The position numbers and the translations under genes were made by a program. Shown one piece after another: positions 26,825-35,681 of a DNA stretch of 64,000 nucleotides. The DNA comes from Granulosicoccus sp036478595 (lineage in GTDB: Bacteria > Pseudomonadota > Gammaproteobacteria > Granulosicoccales > Granulosicoccaceae). Location of the stretch: the NCBI GenBank assembly GCA_036478595.1, contig JAZGEF010000009.1, positions 1 through 64,000 of the forward strand, in the 5' to 3' direction. Position 1 is the stretch's first letter. Each line of letters starts with the position of its first letter. The notes beneath the pieces were generated by a model. It did no database searches. It was not told the DNA's origin and saw only the letters and a program-made list of their open reading frames with translations.

Positions 26825-27862
26825 TTACATAAGGCTATCTGGGTTTGCAGCCTTCTTCTTGGCTTCAGCAAGATCAACCACACCGCGAGCCACTAGCTCT
26901 TTCAGATTTTGATCAAGTGTTTGCATACCATGACCTTGGCCTGTCTGGATTGCTGAGTACATCTGTGCAACCTTATCTTCACGAATCAGGTTACGAATAG
27001 CGGGTGTGCCAATCATGATTTCATGTGCAGCACAACGACCACCGCCGGTTCTCTTCATCAGAGTTTGCGAAATTACCGCACGCAAGGATTCAGACAACAT
27101 TGAACGTACCATTGGCTTTTCACCAGCTGGGAATACATCGACAATACGATCGACAGTTTTTGCAGCAGAACTGGTGTGGAGCGTGCCGAATACAAGGTGA
27201 CCAGTTTCAGCAGCGGTTAGTGCAAGAGATATGGTTTCTTGGTCACGCATCTCACCAACTAGAATGGTGTCAGGATCTTCACGCAACGCTGAGCGTAATG
27301 CGTTAGAAAAGCCCATGGTATCGCGGTGAACTTCGCGTTGGTTAACCAGGCACTTTTTACTCTCGTGAACAAATTCGATTGGATCTTCGATTGTGAGGAT
27401 ATGGCCAAGTTCTGTTTCGTTTTTGTAGTCCATCATGCCGGCAAGCGTTGTAGACTTACCAGAACCGGTAGGACCAGTAACCAGTACGATGCCACGCGGT
27501 AACGAAGAAAGCTCTTTAAAGATGTTTGGAGCACCAAGCTGCTCTAGCGTTAAAATTTCAGTTGGGATAGTACGAAATACTGCGCTGCAACCACGGTTTT
27601 GGTTAAATGCGTTAACACGAAAACGAGCAACATCAGGAATCTCAAATGAAAAGTCAGTTTCAAGGAATTCTTCAAAGTCCTTACGCTGCTTGTCATTCAT
27701 GATGTCATACACCATGCCCTGCACTGCTGCGTGGTCAAGCGACGGAACATTAACTCTGCGCATATCTCCATCAACGCGAATCATTGGTGGAATACCTGCA
27801 GACAAGTGCATATCTGATGCACCGTTTTTAACACTGAAGGTCAGAAGTTGAGAGATATCCAT
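26825..27862 (-). CDS. pilT: Type IV pilus retraction ATPase PilT
   Basis: Hexameric motor for pilus retraction and twitching at the inner membrane. The 345 residues carry SDMHLSAGIPPMIRVDGD (16-33), Walker A GPTGSGKST at 130-138, Walker B ILVGEMRD and AEMYSA-like C-terminal sequence (here AQMYSAIQTGQ) needed for retraction. The length equals PilT of Pseudomonas (344). It is divergent from yggS, as in Pseudomonas, with about 200 bases between. Confidence 0.97.
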   Translation of the reverse strand: MDISQLLTFSVKNGASDMHLSAGIPPMIRVDGDMRRVNVPSLDHAAVQGMVYDIMNDKQRKDFEEFLETDFSFEIPDVARFRVNAFNQNRGCSAVFRTIPTEILTLEQLGAPNIFKELSSLPRGIVLVTGPTGSGKSTTLAGMMDYKNETELGHILTIEDPIEFVHESKKCLVNQREVHRDTMGFSNALRSALREDPDTILVGEMRDQETISLALTAAETGHLVFGTLHTSSAAKTVDRIVDVFPAGEKPMVRSMLSESLRAVISQTLMKRTGGGRCAAHEIMIGTPAIRNLIREDKVAQMYSAIQTGQGHGMQTLDQNLKELVARGVVDLAEAKKKAANPDSLM

Positions 27863-28066
27863 GCTTTTACCCTTTTGGCTGTTTCACGCGACCAATTTCG
27901 ACGCGGCTTGTCATTTAGACGATTGCTGCTGCCAAAACTTGTGGCAATGGCAATACAAAACGTGTTTCGATGCCAACTTTGTCGGCCAGTTTCGAGGTTT
28001 ACTTAGTGGGATCCCGAACCGCCTACGGACTTCCGTCAACTGCATCACAACTTGGCATTATCTGAG

Positions 28067-28771
28067 ATGAACAACACGCACAACGTGGCAGAAGCTGTGG
28101 AGCGGATCACAAAAGAGATCCGCACGCTTGAACGCCAACATCGACGAAAACCTGAGTCTGTCGCTCTTTTAGCGGTTAGTAAAACCAAACCAATAGAGGC
28201 AATCCGCGCAGCCTACGCCGCTGGGCAACGCCATTTTGGTGAAAACTATCTCGACGAAGCGGTCGAAAAAATCCAAACACTCAGCCGGGAATATCCGGAG
28301 GAGATCTACCACTGGCATTTCATTGGAGGCATCCAATCACGCAAAACCCAAGCCATTGCGGAGGCTTTTGATTGGGTACACAGTGTAGATCGAGTTAAAA
28401 TCATTAATAGGCTGGCTGCGCAACGTCCAATTGATTTACCACCGCTCAATATCTGCTTGCAAGTCAACCTTGACAACGAGGCAGGCAAATCCGGGGCAGC
28501 AGAATCAGAGCTCTCAAGCTTAGCTGACGCCTGTGAGTTACACGAACAATTACAACTTCGAGGCCTAATGGCAATCCCTGCTCCCCGATCTGGCATTGAG
28601 GAACAACGTAAGCCGTTTGCAAAACTGGCAACTCTATTTGAGTCGCTACGCCAAACACATACCAAAATGGATACCTTATCTATCGGTATGAGCGCTGATT
28701 TGCCCGCCGCCATTGCAGAAGGCGCAACAATTGTTAGAGTCGGTACGGCAATATTTGGGCAACGAGCATGA
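28067..28771 (+). CDS. yggS: YggS family pyridoxal phosphate homeostasis protein
   Basis: PLP-binding TIM-barrel protein (PLPBP) that buffers free pyridoxal phosphate; not known to catalyse a reaction. The 234 residues contain the PLP lysine in LLAVSKTKP (Lys39), FGENY near 59, HWHFIGGIQSRK near 86 and the phosphate-site SIGMSADLPAAI near 205. ATG 28067 was preferred over TTG 28052 because it fits family N-termini. It is the first plus-strand gene after pilT and is followed by tal and proC; in Pseudomonas proC follows directly, so tal is an insertion in this order. Confidence 0.9.
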   Translation: MNNTHNVAEAVERITKEIRTLERQHRRKPESVALLAVSKTKPIEAIRAAYAAGQRHFGENYLDEAVEKIQTLSREYPEEIYHWHFIGGIQSRKTQAIAEAFDWVHSVDRVKIINRLAAQRPIDLPPLNICLQVNLDNEAGKSGAAESELSSLADACELHEQLQLRGLMAIPAPRSGIEEQRKPFAKLATLFESLRQTHTKMDTLSIGMSADLPAAIAEGATIVRVGTAIFGQRA

Positions 28772-28830
28772 ACCTAAAGCCTGCATCCGCTGGCATAATG
28801 GCGTGAGCCACATACCCCAACGAGATCTCT

Positions 28831-29952
28831 ATGAGCGCAACTAACCCTTTAGTCGGAGCCTATCAGGCTGGTCAAAGCATTTGGCTCGACTACATTCAGC
28901 GCAGCATGTTTGAAGGTGAGCTTCAGGCATTGATCAAAGATGATCAAATTATGGGCCTGACATCCAACCCGGCTATTTTTGAACAAGCCATCGCCAAGAC
29001 TAACGAATACGACGAAGCGATCGCAGCCATTATTGCAAAAAACGATGCTGTTACTAATCTTGAGCTATTTACTCAACTGGCTGTCCAAGATATTCAAATG
29101 GCCGCAGACGCTTTTGCCGACACCTACAAAAATACAAAAGGCATTGACGGCTACGTCAGCTTAGAGGTCACACCAGAGCTTGCTGATGATGTTGATGGCA
29201 CCGTCAAGATGGCACTTGATCTTCGCAAACGTGTTGCACGTGACAACCTAATGATCAAAGTACCCGGCACCAAAGCTGGTGTACTAGCGTTCGAACAACT
29301 AATCCGCCAGGGCGTTAATGTTAACGTCACACTATTATTCAGCGTGCAACGCTATCTAGAAATTGCACAAGCTTATGTTCGCGGCTTGCAGGCTCGACAT
29401 GAAGACGGCAACCCAGTGAACAACATTGCCTCGGTTGCAAGCTTTTTTGTTAGCCGTGTTGATACGGCCGTAGATGCAGCGCTAGATCAATCCAGCAATG
29501 CAGCTGCGAGCGAGCTAAAAGGCCGTATCGCTATTGCCAACGCCAAAGTGGCTTATGGCCATTTCGCCAACCTATTTGGTAGTGAAAAATTTGCCAACCT
29601 GCGCGATCAAGGCGCGCAGCCGCAACGTTTGTTGTGGGCAAGTACTGGCACCAAAAACGCTGATTACTCTGATGTGATGTACGTAGAACAGCTCATTGGC
29701 CCCGAAACAGTTAACACAGTGCCGCCCAAAACTATGGACGCCTTTCGTGATCACGGCACTGCTGAGGCACGATTAGCGAACAAGCTTGCTGATGCCCACA
29801 AGCAACTCTCAGCACTAAGTGAAGCCGGCATACCACTTAACGTCATCACCGACAAACTCGAACAAGCAGGCATAGAGTCGTTCGCCAAGTCATTTGATCA
29901 CCTGCTCGACGTACTAGGCGATAAACGACAACGCCTAAGCAAGCAAGCCTGA
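28831..29952 (+). CDS. tal: Transaldolase
   Basis: Moves a dihydroxyacetone unit between sugars in the non-oxidative pentose phosphate pathway, cytoplasmic. The 373 residues are of the longer TalB-subfamily 2 kind, with GLTSNPAIFEQAI (42-54), the Schiff-base lysine in MIKVPGTKAG (Lys143), NVTLLFSVQRY and SVASFFVSRVDT. It lies between yggS and proC, 1 base before proC, so proC translation is probably coupled to it. Other pentose phosphate genes are not in the window. Confidence 0.94.
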   Translation: MSATNPLVGAYQAGQSIWLDYIQRSMFEGELQALIKDDQIMGLTSNPAIFEQAIAKTNEYDEAIAAIIAKNDAVTNLELFTQLAVQDIQMAADAFADTYKNTKGIDGYVSLEVTPELADDVDGTVKMALDLRKRVARDNLMIKVPGTKAGVLAFEQLIRQGVNVNVTLLFSVQRYLEIAQAYVRGLQARHEDGNPVNNIASVASFFVSRVDTAVDAALDQSSNAAASELKGRIAIANAKVAYGHFANLFGSEKFANLRDQGAQPQRLLWASTGTKNADYSDVMYVEQLIGPETVNTVPPKTMDAFRDHGTAEARLANKLADAHKQLSALSEAGIPLNVITDKLEQAGIESFAKSFDHLLDVLGDKRQRLSKQA

Positions 29953-29953
29953 T

Positions 29954-30784
29954 ATGCCTACCGCATGGACTTTCATGGGCGCTGGCAATATGGCCAGCAG
30001 CCTAATTGGCGGCTTGATCAAAGGCGGCTCAAACGCATCAGATATCAATGTTGTCGATATCAGCGAGGATGCACTACGGCAGCTAAGCGAGAACAACGGT
30101 GTTAAAACGTATACCTCACTGGCAGACGCGCCTGCCGTTGACGGCATTATTATCGCAGTCAAACCCAATATTGTTCAAACGGTTTGCCGCAGCATTAATG
30201 ACTCGGTTGCCAAGGGCGGTGCTGCTCCGTTAGTAATATCCATTGCGGCAGGTGTCCGCGAAGACTCAATGCGTGGCTGGCTACCGACGGCCACACCAAT
30301 CGTGCGCTGTATGCCCAACACGCCTGCCCTTCTCGGTCTTGGGGCAACCGCATTGTTTGCCAATCAAACCTGCAATGACGCTCACAAAGCCCTAGCCACA
30401 CAGTTGTTGCAAAGCGCTGGCGTTTGTTTGTGGGTTGATGCGGAATCTAAACTCGATGCTGTCACTGCGCTGTCGGGAAGCGGCCCAGCGTATTTCTTCA
30501 ACTTGATCGAACACATGATTGTTGCAGGCACCAAGCTTGGCTTAGACGAACAAACTGCTACGACGCTTGCGATCGAAACCGCTTACGGCGCCGCCAGCAT
30601 GGCGCGCCAGGGTGATACAACGCCAGCACAGCTGCGCGCTAACGTCACATCCAAAGGCGGCACAACAGCTGCAGCCATCGCAATATTCGACCAACGCAAG
30701 TTTGATGACATTGTTAGCGAAGCCATGCAAGCCGCCAACGATCGAGCAATCGAACTCGGCGATGAATTCGGCGCAACGACCTAG
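29954..30784 (+). CDS. proC: Pyrroline-5-carboxylate reductase
   Basis: Last step of proline synthesis: reduces pyrroline-5-carboxylate with NAD(P)H. The 276 residues show the Rossmann motif FMGAGNMASSLIGG (7-20), IIAVKPNIV near 60, VRCMPNTPALLG near 116 and the family signature with VTSKGGTTAAAI near the end. The start lies 1 base after the tal stop. It is followed by yggT at 45 bases, an order seen widely in gammaproteobacteria. Confidence 0.96.
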   Translation: MPTAWTFMGAGNMASSLIGGLIKGGSNASDINVVDISEDALRQLSENNGVKTYTSLADAPAVDGIIIAVKPNIVQTVCRSINDSVAKGGAAPLVISIAAGVREDSMRGWLPTATPIVRCMPNTPALLGLGATALFANQTCNDAHKALATQLLQSAGVCLWVDAESKLDAVTALSGSGPAYFFNLIEHMIVAGTKLGLDEQTATTLAIETAYGAASMARQGDTTPAQLRANVTSKGGTTAAAIAIFDQRKFDDIVSEAMQAANDRAIELGDEFGATT

Positions 30785-30829
30785 AATAACGACTACACTA
30801 CAGCGGTTAATTTGCACGGAGATACCTGA

Positions 30830-31435
30830 ATGAACCCTGCGCTATCGGCACTTGGTTTTATAGTGAGCACAGTGCTCAATATTTACGCACTCTTGGTTGG
30901 GCTGCGATTCGTCATGCAATTGGTTAGAGCCGACTACTACAATCCCCTCGCACAGTTTATTGTCAAGGCGACCGATCCCTTGCTCAAACCGCTGCGCAAA
31001 GTTATCCCCAGCATCAAAAAATACGACACCTCCAGCCTGCTGCTTTGCTTTTTGGTGCTGTTGGTAAAGTTCGTTTTGTTCAAGGTGCTAATGCTGGGTC
31101 CATTGCATGTGTTTACCAGCGTTGTTAATCCTGCCGTCATATCAATGACTCAATTTTTTACAGGCCCGGCCATCGATTTGATCGCGTTGATGTTTAATGT
31201 ATTCATCTACGCAATCATGATTCAAGCGCTGCTGAGTTGGCTCCCGGCCGCTCAAGGCAATCCAATGACAGGTATGTTGCGTGCTATCACTGAGCCCGTA
31301 CTTACTCCAATACGGCGCTATATGCCACCACTGGGAACGCTCGATTTATCGGCATTAGTAGCAATTCTCGGCTTATTTGCGCTTAAAATAATGACCATTG
31401 GTTATCTATTTAAATGGCTTGGCCCATTCGTTTAA
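30830..31435 (+). CDS. yggT: YggT family membrane protein
   Basis: Inner-membrane protein of 201 residues with two YggT repeats, each made of paired helices with a short conserved loop (DPLLKPLRKVIP near 48-59; TEPVLTPIRRYMPPLGTLD near 152-170). Four to five membrane helices are expected. The function is not settled; links to membrane stress, osmotic tolerance and division have been reported for the family. A GGAG ribosome site precedes the ATG, and proC lies just upstream. A weak hairpin with a T-run (31501-31522) may end the transcript. Confidence 0.9.
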   Translation: MNPALSALGFIVSTVLNIYALLVGLRFVMQLVRADYYNPLAQFIVKATDPLLKPLRKVIPSIKKYDTSSLLLCFLVLLVKFVLFKVLMLGPLHVFTSVVNPAVISMTQFFTGPAIDLIALMFNVFIYAIMIQALLSWLPAAQGNPMTGMLRAITEPVLTPIRRYMPPLGTLDLSALVAILGLFALKIMTIGYLFKWLGPFV

Positions 31436-31500
31436 TCGTGTTCAATAATTATACAAAAATACTATAAAAACAGGGTTTTTTTGACTGCGTTGTCAGAATT

Positions 31501-31522
31501 CACTACAAATATAGTGTTTTTT
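31501..31522 (+). terminator. Weak terminator after yggT
   Basis: CACTA / TAGTG stem with a CAAATA loop, followed by six T. The stem is short and AT-rich, so termination would be partial. It lies 65 bases after the yggT stop in a strongly AT-rich gap. Confidence 0.4.
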
Positions 31523-31658
31523 ACGAATTTTAATCTATAAAACTACTCGAAGCGTTTGATCTGTGTTAATTTTCGCGCGCTTTCGGTAAAAGCATAAACA
31601 CTAGAACGTTCACAAAAGTGTGCGTACTTTTTTTAATTCAAGTAAACGGGGAAACCAT

Positions 31659-32030
31659 ATGGCGGCTAAGAAAAAAGTCACTAAGAAAAAAGCTTCTGCA
31701 AAGAAGAAAGCTGGCGCAGCAGCAGTAAAGAAGCCACCTACCAAATCGGAAATCATGACGACTATTTCTGAGAAGACTGAACTGAGCCGCAAAGAAGTTG
31801 CTGGCGTATTTGATGCGCTTGCTGAAGTCATTCAAGACAATCTAAAACCACGTGGCCCAGGCATGTTCAGCGTACCCGGTTTGATGAAAATCCGCGTGAT
31901 CAAGAAGCCTGCTACCAAGGCTCGCAAAGGCATCAACCCATTCACGGGCGAAGAGGCCATTTTTAAAGCTAAGCCTGCTCGTAAAGTAGTCAAAGTACTG
32001 CCTTTAAAAGGTTTGAAAGATATGGTGTAA
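31659..32030 (+). CDS. HU-like DNA-binding protein with lysine-rich tail
   Basis: Nucleoid protein of 123 residues. Residues 1-28 are a Lys/Ala tail (AAKKKVTKKKASAKKKAG) like that of histone H1; residues about 29-123 form an HU/IHF fold (TKSEIMTTISEKTELSRKEVAGVF at the dimer interface; INPFTGEEAIFKAKPARKVV in the arm). It should bind DNA without strict sequence need, the tail adding non-specific contacts. ATG 31659 was chosen over GTG 31620 because CGGGGAA lies just before it. It stands alone, with AT-rich DNA upstream and hairpins downstream. Confidence 0.9.
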   Translation: MAAKKKVTKKKASAKKKAGAAAVKKPPTKSEIMTTISEKTELSRKEVAGVFDALAEVIQDNLKPRGPGMFSVPGLMKIRVIKKPATKARKGINPFTGEEAIFKAKPARKVVKVLPLKGLKDMV

Positions 32031-32049
32031 GAAGTCATTGCGACTTCTT
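32029..32049 (+). terminator. Hairpin overlapping the stop of the HU-like gene
   Basis: AAGAAGTC / GACTTCTT, an 8-bp perfect stem with a 5-base loop, starting in the stop codon. It lacks a T-run, so it may protect the RNA end or act with the larger hairpin 43 bases on. Confidence 0.4.
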
Positions 32050-32091
32050 GGTTAAGCGATAAGGTTAAGCGATAAAGCGACACCAGCAGAC

Positions 32092-32125
32092 CTTGCTCGG
32101 GCCAAGCTATCTTGGCCCGAGCAAG
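32092..32125. repeat. Perfect 15-bp inverted repeat after the HU-like gene
   Basis: CTTGCTCGGGCCAAG (32092-32106), loop CTAT, and its exact complement (32111-32125). It would form a very stable RNA hairpin on either strand, but no T-run follows on either side. The rest of the 520-base gap 32031-32551 holds a direct repeat GGTTAAGCGATAA (twice near 32050-32076) and the gspC leader described separately. Confidence 0.85.
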
Positions 32126-32436
32126 TAGTAGAATCATCCGCAATTGATTATCCGCCAAATTATTGGCACTTAAACTAACAACCCTTCCCAGATCCAACAA
32201 TAAATAAATCTCGCCAATAGCTAAAGATTGCTATCGAAAACGGCTGGTGAAATCGAGTTATTCACACACTTAACAATCCGTAACCTCCGTGACCGGTTAT
32301 GGATTCTATGCAGATAGTAAATTAGTACGACCAATGTGTATCTAAAGCCTTGATAAGCACCTATATAGGTAGTGCCAAAACTCAGGATATGCGCATAATC
32401 CGAGCGAACGCGCAGTGTGTGTCAATTAAGACAATA

Positions 32437-32466
32437 TTGAGCAATAACCCTACAAACAGGTAAACT
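32437..32466 (+). promoter_or_regulatory. Candidate promoter of the gspCDEF operon
   Basis: TTGAGC (32437-32442) and TAAACT (32461-32466) with an 18-base spacer, about 85 bases before gspC. Confidence 0.4.
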
Positions 32467-32511
32467 GGCCGGCCGCTATCAGTAGATGCTGAAAAGCTGT
32501 CAGCACAGCGA

Positions 32512-32531
32512 GTTAAGGCTCACTCCTTAAC
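32512..32531 (+). promoter_or_regulatory. Leader hairpin before gspC
   Basis: GTTAAGG / CCTTAAC, a 7-bp perfect stem with a 6-base loop, ending 20 bases before the gspC ATG and just ahead of the weak ribosome site (ATAAGG). It could influence translation of gspC or be a small operator; no family was recognised. Confidence 0.35.
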
Positions 32532-32551
32532 AAAACATAAGGTATACGAAC

Positions 32552-33460
32552 ATGAGCGCGAACACAGCAGATGCGTTGCTCGCTAATTCTTCTACGAGAT
32601 TGCCTCGTTGGGTAAACAATGCCTTGGTGATTGCCATCGGCATCAGCCTGGCACTACTCGCGCTAAAATTTTTGCCGCAACCGGCAGTTGTTGCTGTGGC
32701 CATTAGTAGCTCAGCGTCTGCCAGCAAAAAACAAAGCGTTGACCCAGTACAGCAGAGCAAAGCGATTATCGGCGCGCATCTTTTTGGCGAAGCCGGTGCA
32801 AAGGTGGAAGACGTGGAGCCGACTGTCGCACCAGTAGAAGTCACCAAGCTGAACCTGAAGTTAGCCGGTGTATTTGCCTATACGCCACAAGAAAACGCTA
32901 TCGCAATTATTAGCGCAGGCTCTGCTGAACAATCAGCATACTGGATCGGCGACAAGGTCTCCGGCGAAACAACGCTCAAAGAAGTCCATCCCGAATACGT
33001 CATTTTAAGCAATCGAGGCAAGGATGAAAAGCTTCTGCTATCCGATGAAGCACCGATTGCGATGCGCCCCATTCCTCAGGCTCAATCGTCTGATGCTGGT
33101 AATAATGGTGGTGCGGGCAGCGATCCCAATGCGGATGTTGAAATTCCCACGAATCCTGGGCAGATACGCGACATGATGGCTCGCAACCCTGCGCTATTAG
33201 GCCGAGTTGTGGCGGCTGAGCCTTATCAAGAAAACGGCAAATTGCTTGGCTACCGCATAACACCCAAGCAAAACCCAGAAATATTAGAAGCGCAGGGAAT
33301 TGTTTCAGGCGATGTTATTACTCGAGTGAACAATATCCAGTTAAACAGTCAAAAGCAGGGTATACGAGCTCTGCGAAATGCTGTTAAGGCTGACAACCTT
33401 GAAATTGTAGTGCTACGCGATGGTGTTGAAGTTCCGCTATCGATTTCGCTCGCTCAGTAA
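32552..33460 (+). CDS. gspC: Type II secretion protein GspC
   Basis: Inner-membrane link between the secretin GspD and the inner platform. The 302 residues have a short cytoplasmic tail, one membrane helix at about 24-41, a homology region domain at about 95-170 (LAGVFAYTPQENAIAII; YWIGDKVSGETTLKEVHPEYVIL) and a C-terminal PDZ-like domain at about 210-300 (GYRITPKQNPEILEAQGIVSGDVITRVNNI). First gene of the operon gspC-gspD-gspE-gspF. Confidence 0.93.
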   Translation: MSANTADALLANSSTRLPRWVNNALVIAIGISLALLALKFLPQPAVVAVAISSSASASKKQSVDPVQQSKAIIGAHLFGEAGAKVEDVEPTVAPVEVTKLNLKLAGVFAYTPQENAIAIISAGSAEQSAYWIGDKVSGETTLKEVHPEYVILSNRGKDEKLLLSDEAPIAMRPIPQAQSSDAGNNGGAGSDPNADVEIPTNPGQIRDMMARNPALLGRVVAAEPYQENGKLLGYRITPKQNPEILEAQGIVSGDVITRVNNIQLNSQKQGIRALRNAVKADNLEIVVLRDGVEVPLSISLAQ

Positions 33461-33506
33461 CTCAGTTACCGAGCGGCACACAAAAGAATGTTAAATAGAT
33501 AAATTT

Positions 33507-35681
33507 ATGATAAATGCACGAGTGCACTTAAAACTAATTGCGGTACTAACGCTTGGCTTGGCGCTGGCTAGTTCAGCAGCACAGGCCCAAGACGAAGGCA
33601 CATTCACGCTTAACTTGAAGAACGCGGATATACATTCGCTTATTCAAACCGTATCGCGTCAATCAGGCAAAAACTTTGTCGTTGATCCACGTGTCAAAGC
33701 CCGTGTGACGGTAATTTCAGCCAACCCACTAAACGATGACGAACTCTACGAGACATTTTTGTCTGTCTTGCAAGTGCATGGTTACTCTGCTGTGCCTCGT
33801 GGTGATCTAATTAAAATCGTTCCTGATGTGAACGCCAAACAAGGCCCTGTACCAAACTACGACGGCAACGCAAGCGATCAGTTGGTCACACAGGTGATTA
33901 AAGTTGACAACGTACCAGCGGCGCAACTGGTGCCTATACTGCGACCACTTGTACCGCAACAGGGTCACCTTGCTGCGTACGCCTCCACTAACACGCTGAT
34001 CATCACTGACAGAGCGGCCAACATCCAACGCCTGTTAAGCATTATCAAAGACATCGATCGCCCCGATAAAGAAGAAGTCGAAGTGGTTCGCTTAAATCAC
34101 GCGTCGGCACGAGAAGTAATACGTCTACTAGGTGCATTACAAAGTCGGGCGGGCCAAGGTGCAGGTTCACCCACTAGCGTGCGCTTTGCTGCAGACGAGC
34201 GAACTAACAGCATATTACTCAGCGGTGAAAGCAGCGCCAGAGTCCGTATGCGTGGGTTAATATCCAACCTCGATACACCCGTTGAATCGGGTGGCAATAC
34301 CCGTGTTGTGTATTTGCGCTACGCAAACGCGCCCGACTTACTTCAAATACTCACTGGGGTATCAGCCGGGCAAGCAAAAATTGGCACCGGCAGCGACGAC
34401 ACTGCAGGAGGTGCGGCAACGCCAGCTACACCTGCAAATAACGCTAACGGAGCTGCCGCACAACCGGTACCGGCGGTACCTACTGCATCGATAGTACGTC
34501 GTGCATCGCAGGAGAGCGAAACCGCCAATGTGGATATCCAGGCAGATGAAGACACCAATGCACTTATTATTACCGCCCCACCAGATGAAATGCGCAGCAT
34601 ACTAGCGGTTATTGAACAACTGGATATCAGGCGCGCACAAGTGCTAGTTGAAGCCATCATCGCCGAGCTGTCTGAAAACAACAGTAGCGCTTTAGGCGTT
34701 AACTTCGCTGTTGACGGTACAGCAGCTAATCGTCCGGCAGCGTACACCAACTTAGGCGGTGCGACACAACAGTTCGCAACTACTGCGCTAGCTGCACAAA
34801 ATGGTACTGCCAGCACTCTAGCAAACGGATTATCTTTGGCCTTGGGCCGTTCAGGCTCAAACGGCGTAGATTTTGGGTTTTTGCTCTCTGCAATCGCATC
34901 CGATTCAGACAACAACATATTATCCACACCAACACTCGTCACGATGGACAACCAGGAAGCAGAAATTGTGGTTGGGCAAAACGTACCGTTTGTTACAGGC
35001 ACTCAATTGTCCTCAGCGAACAACAACCCATTTCAAACCATCGAACGTCAAGATATCGGTATCAGTCTCAAGGTGAAGCCTCAAATTAACGAAGGCGACA
35101 ACATCAAAATGGAAATCGAGCAAGAGGTGTCTGATGTCAGCAGCACGTCAGTGACGGGCGCATCAGATATCACCACTAACAAGCGCTCGATCAAAACAAC
35201 TGTATTGGTAGAAGACGGCCAAACTCTTGTACTCGGCGGCTTGATCGATGATCAAATACAGGATACCCGCGACAAGGTTCCTTTCTTGGGTGACATCCCA
35301 CTACTTGGCGGCTTGTTTCGCTACCGCTCTACCACTAAAAGTAAACGCAATTTAATGGTCTTCCTACATCCAACTATATTGCGCGATGTCAAAACAGCTG
35401 ACTACTACAGCCGCAGTAAATACGACGATCTACGTACAGCCCAATTGGGATTATTTGAAGAAGAAACACTGCTGAGCCGCCCAACGCCCAAACTACCCGG
35501 CCTACATTTGTATTTTGATGGCCAGCGAGTGAAGAACAGCCCTTCGGCGCTGGATGTACCCATACCTAGCCTTGAAGCCGTGCCGAGCGCAACCTCGGGA
35601 TTTCCAGCCATTAATGCGCTGCCAGCCCAAGCTGGCGCGAACAGTGCGTTAACAGGGCCATTCGACAGCGTAGAACAATGA
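33507..35681 (+). CDS. gspD: Type II secretion secretin GspD
   Basis: Outer-membrane channel of the type II system. The 724 residues comprise a signal peptide (to about 27, AQA-QDE), N0 domain (30-105; NLKNADIHSLIQTVSR), N1 to N3 domains (about 125-375, with a low-complexity Ala/Pro insert near 290-330 in N3) and the secretin core (about 380-630; ILSTPTLVTMDNQEAEI and VEDGQTLVLGGLI). The tail after 640 contains no obvious S-domain, so a pilotin may not be needed. The stop overlaps gspE by 4 bases (ATGA). Confidence 0.96.
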   Translation: MINARVHLKLIAVLTLGLALASSAAQAQDEGTFTLNLKNADIHSLIQTVSRQSGKNFVVDPRVKARVTVISANPLNDDELYETFLSVLQVHGYSAVPRGDLIKIVPDVNAKQGPVPNYDGNASDQLVTQVIKVDNVPAAQLVPILRPLVPQQGHLAAYASTNTLIITDRAANIQRLLSIIKDIDRPDKEEVEVVRLNHASAREVIRLLGALQSRAGQGAGSPTSVRFAADERTNSILLSGESSARVRMRGLISNLDTPVESGGNTRVVYLRYANAPDLLQILTGVSAGQAKIGTGSDDTAGGAATPATPANNANGAAAQPVPAVPTASIVRRASQESETANVDIQADEDTNALIITAPPDEMRSILAVIEQLDIRRAQVLVEAIIAELSENNSSALGVNFAVDGTAANRPAAYTNLGGATQQFATTALAAQNGTASTLANGLSLALGRSGSNGVDFGFLLSAIASDSDNNILSTPTLVTMDNQEAEIVVGQNVPFVTGTQLSSANNNPFQTIERQDIGISLKVKPQINEGDNIKMEIEQEVSDVSSTSVTGASDITTNKRSIKTTVLVEDGQTLVLGGLIDDQIQDTRDKVPFLGDIPLLGGLFRYRSTTKSKRNLMVFLHPTILRDVKTADYYSRSKYDDLRTAQLGLFEEETLLSRPTPKLPGLHLYFDGQRVKNSPSALDVPIPSLEAVPSATSGFPAINALPAQAGANSALTGPFDSVEQ

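Noticed and set aside
34343..35002. 219-codon open frame antisense to gspD
   Set aside because: Low-complexity Ala/Ser/Thr translation caused by the codon usage of gspD on the plus strand.
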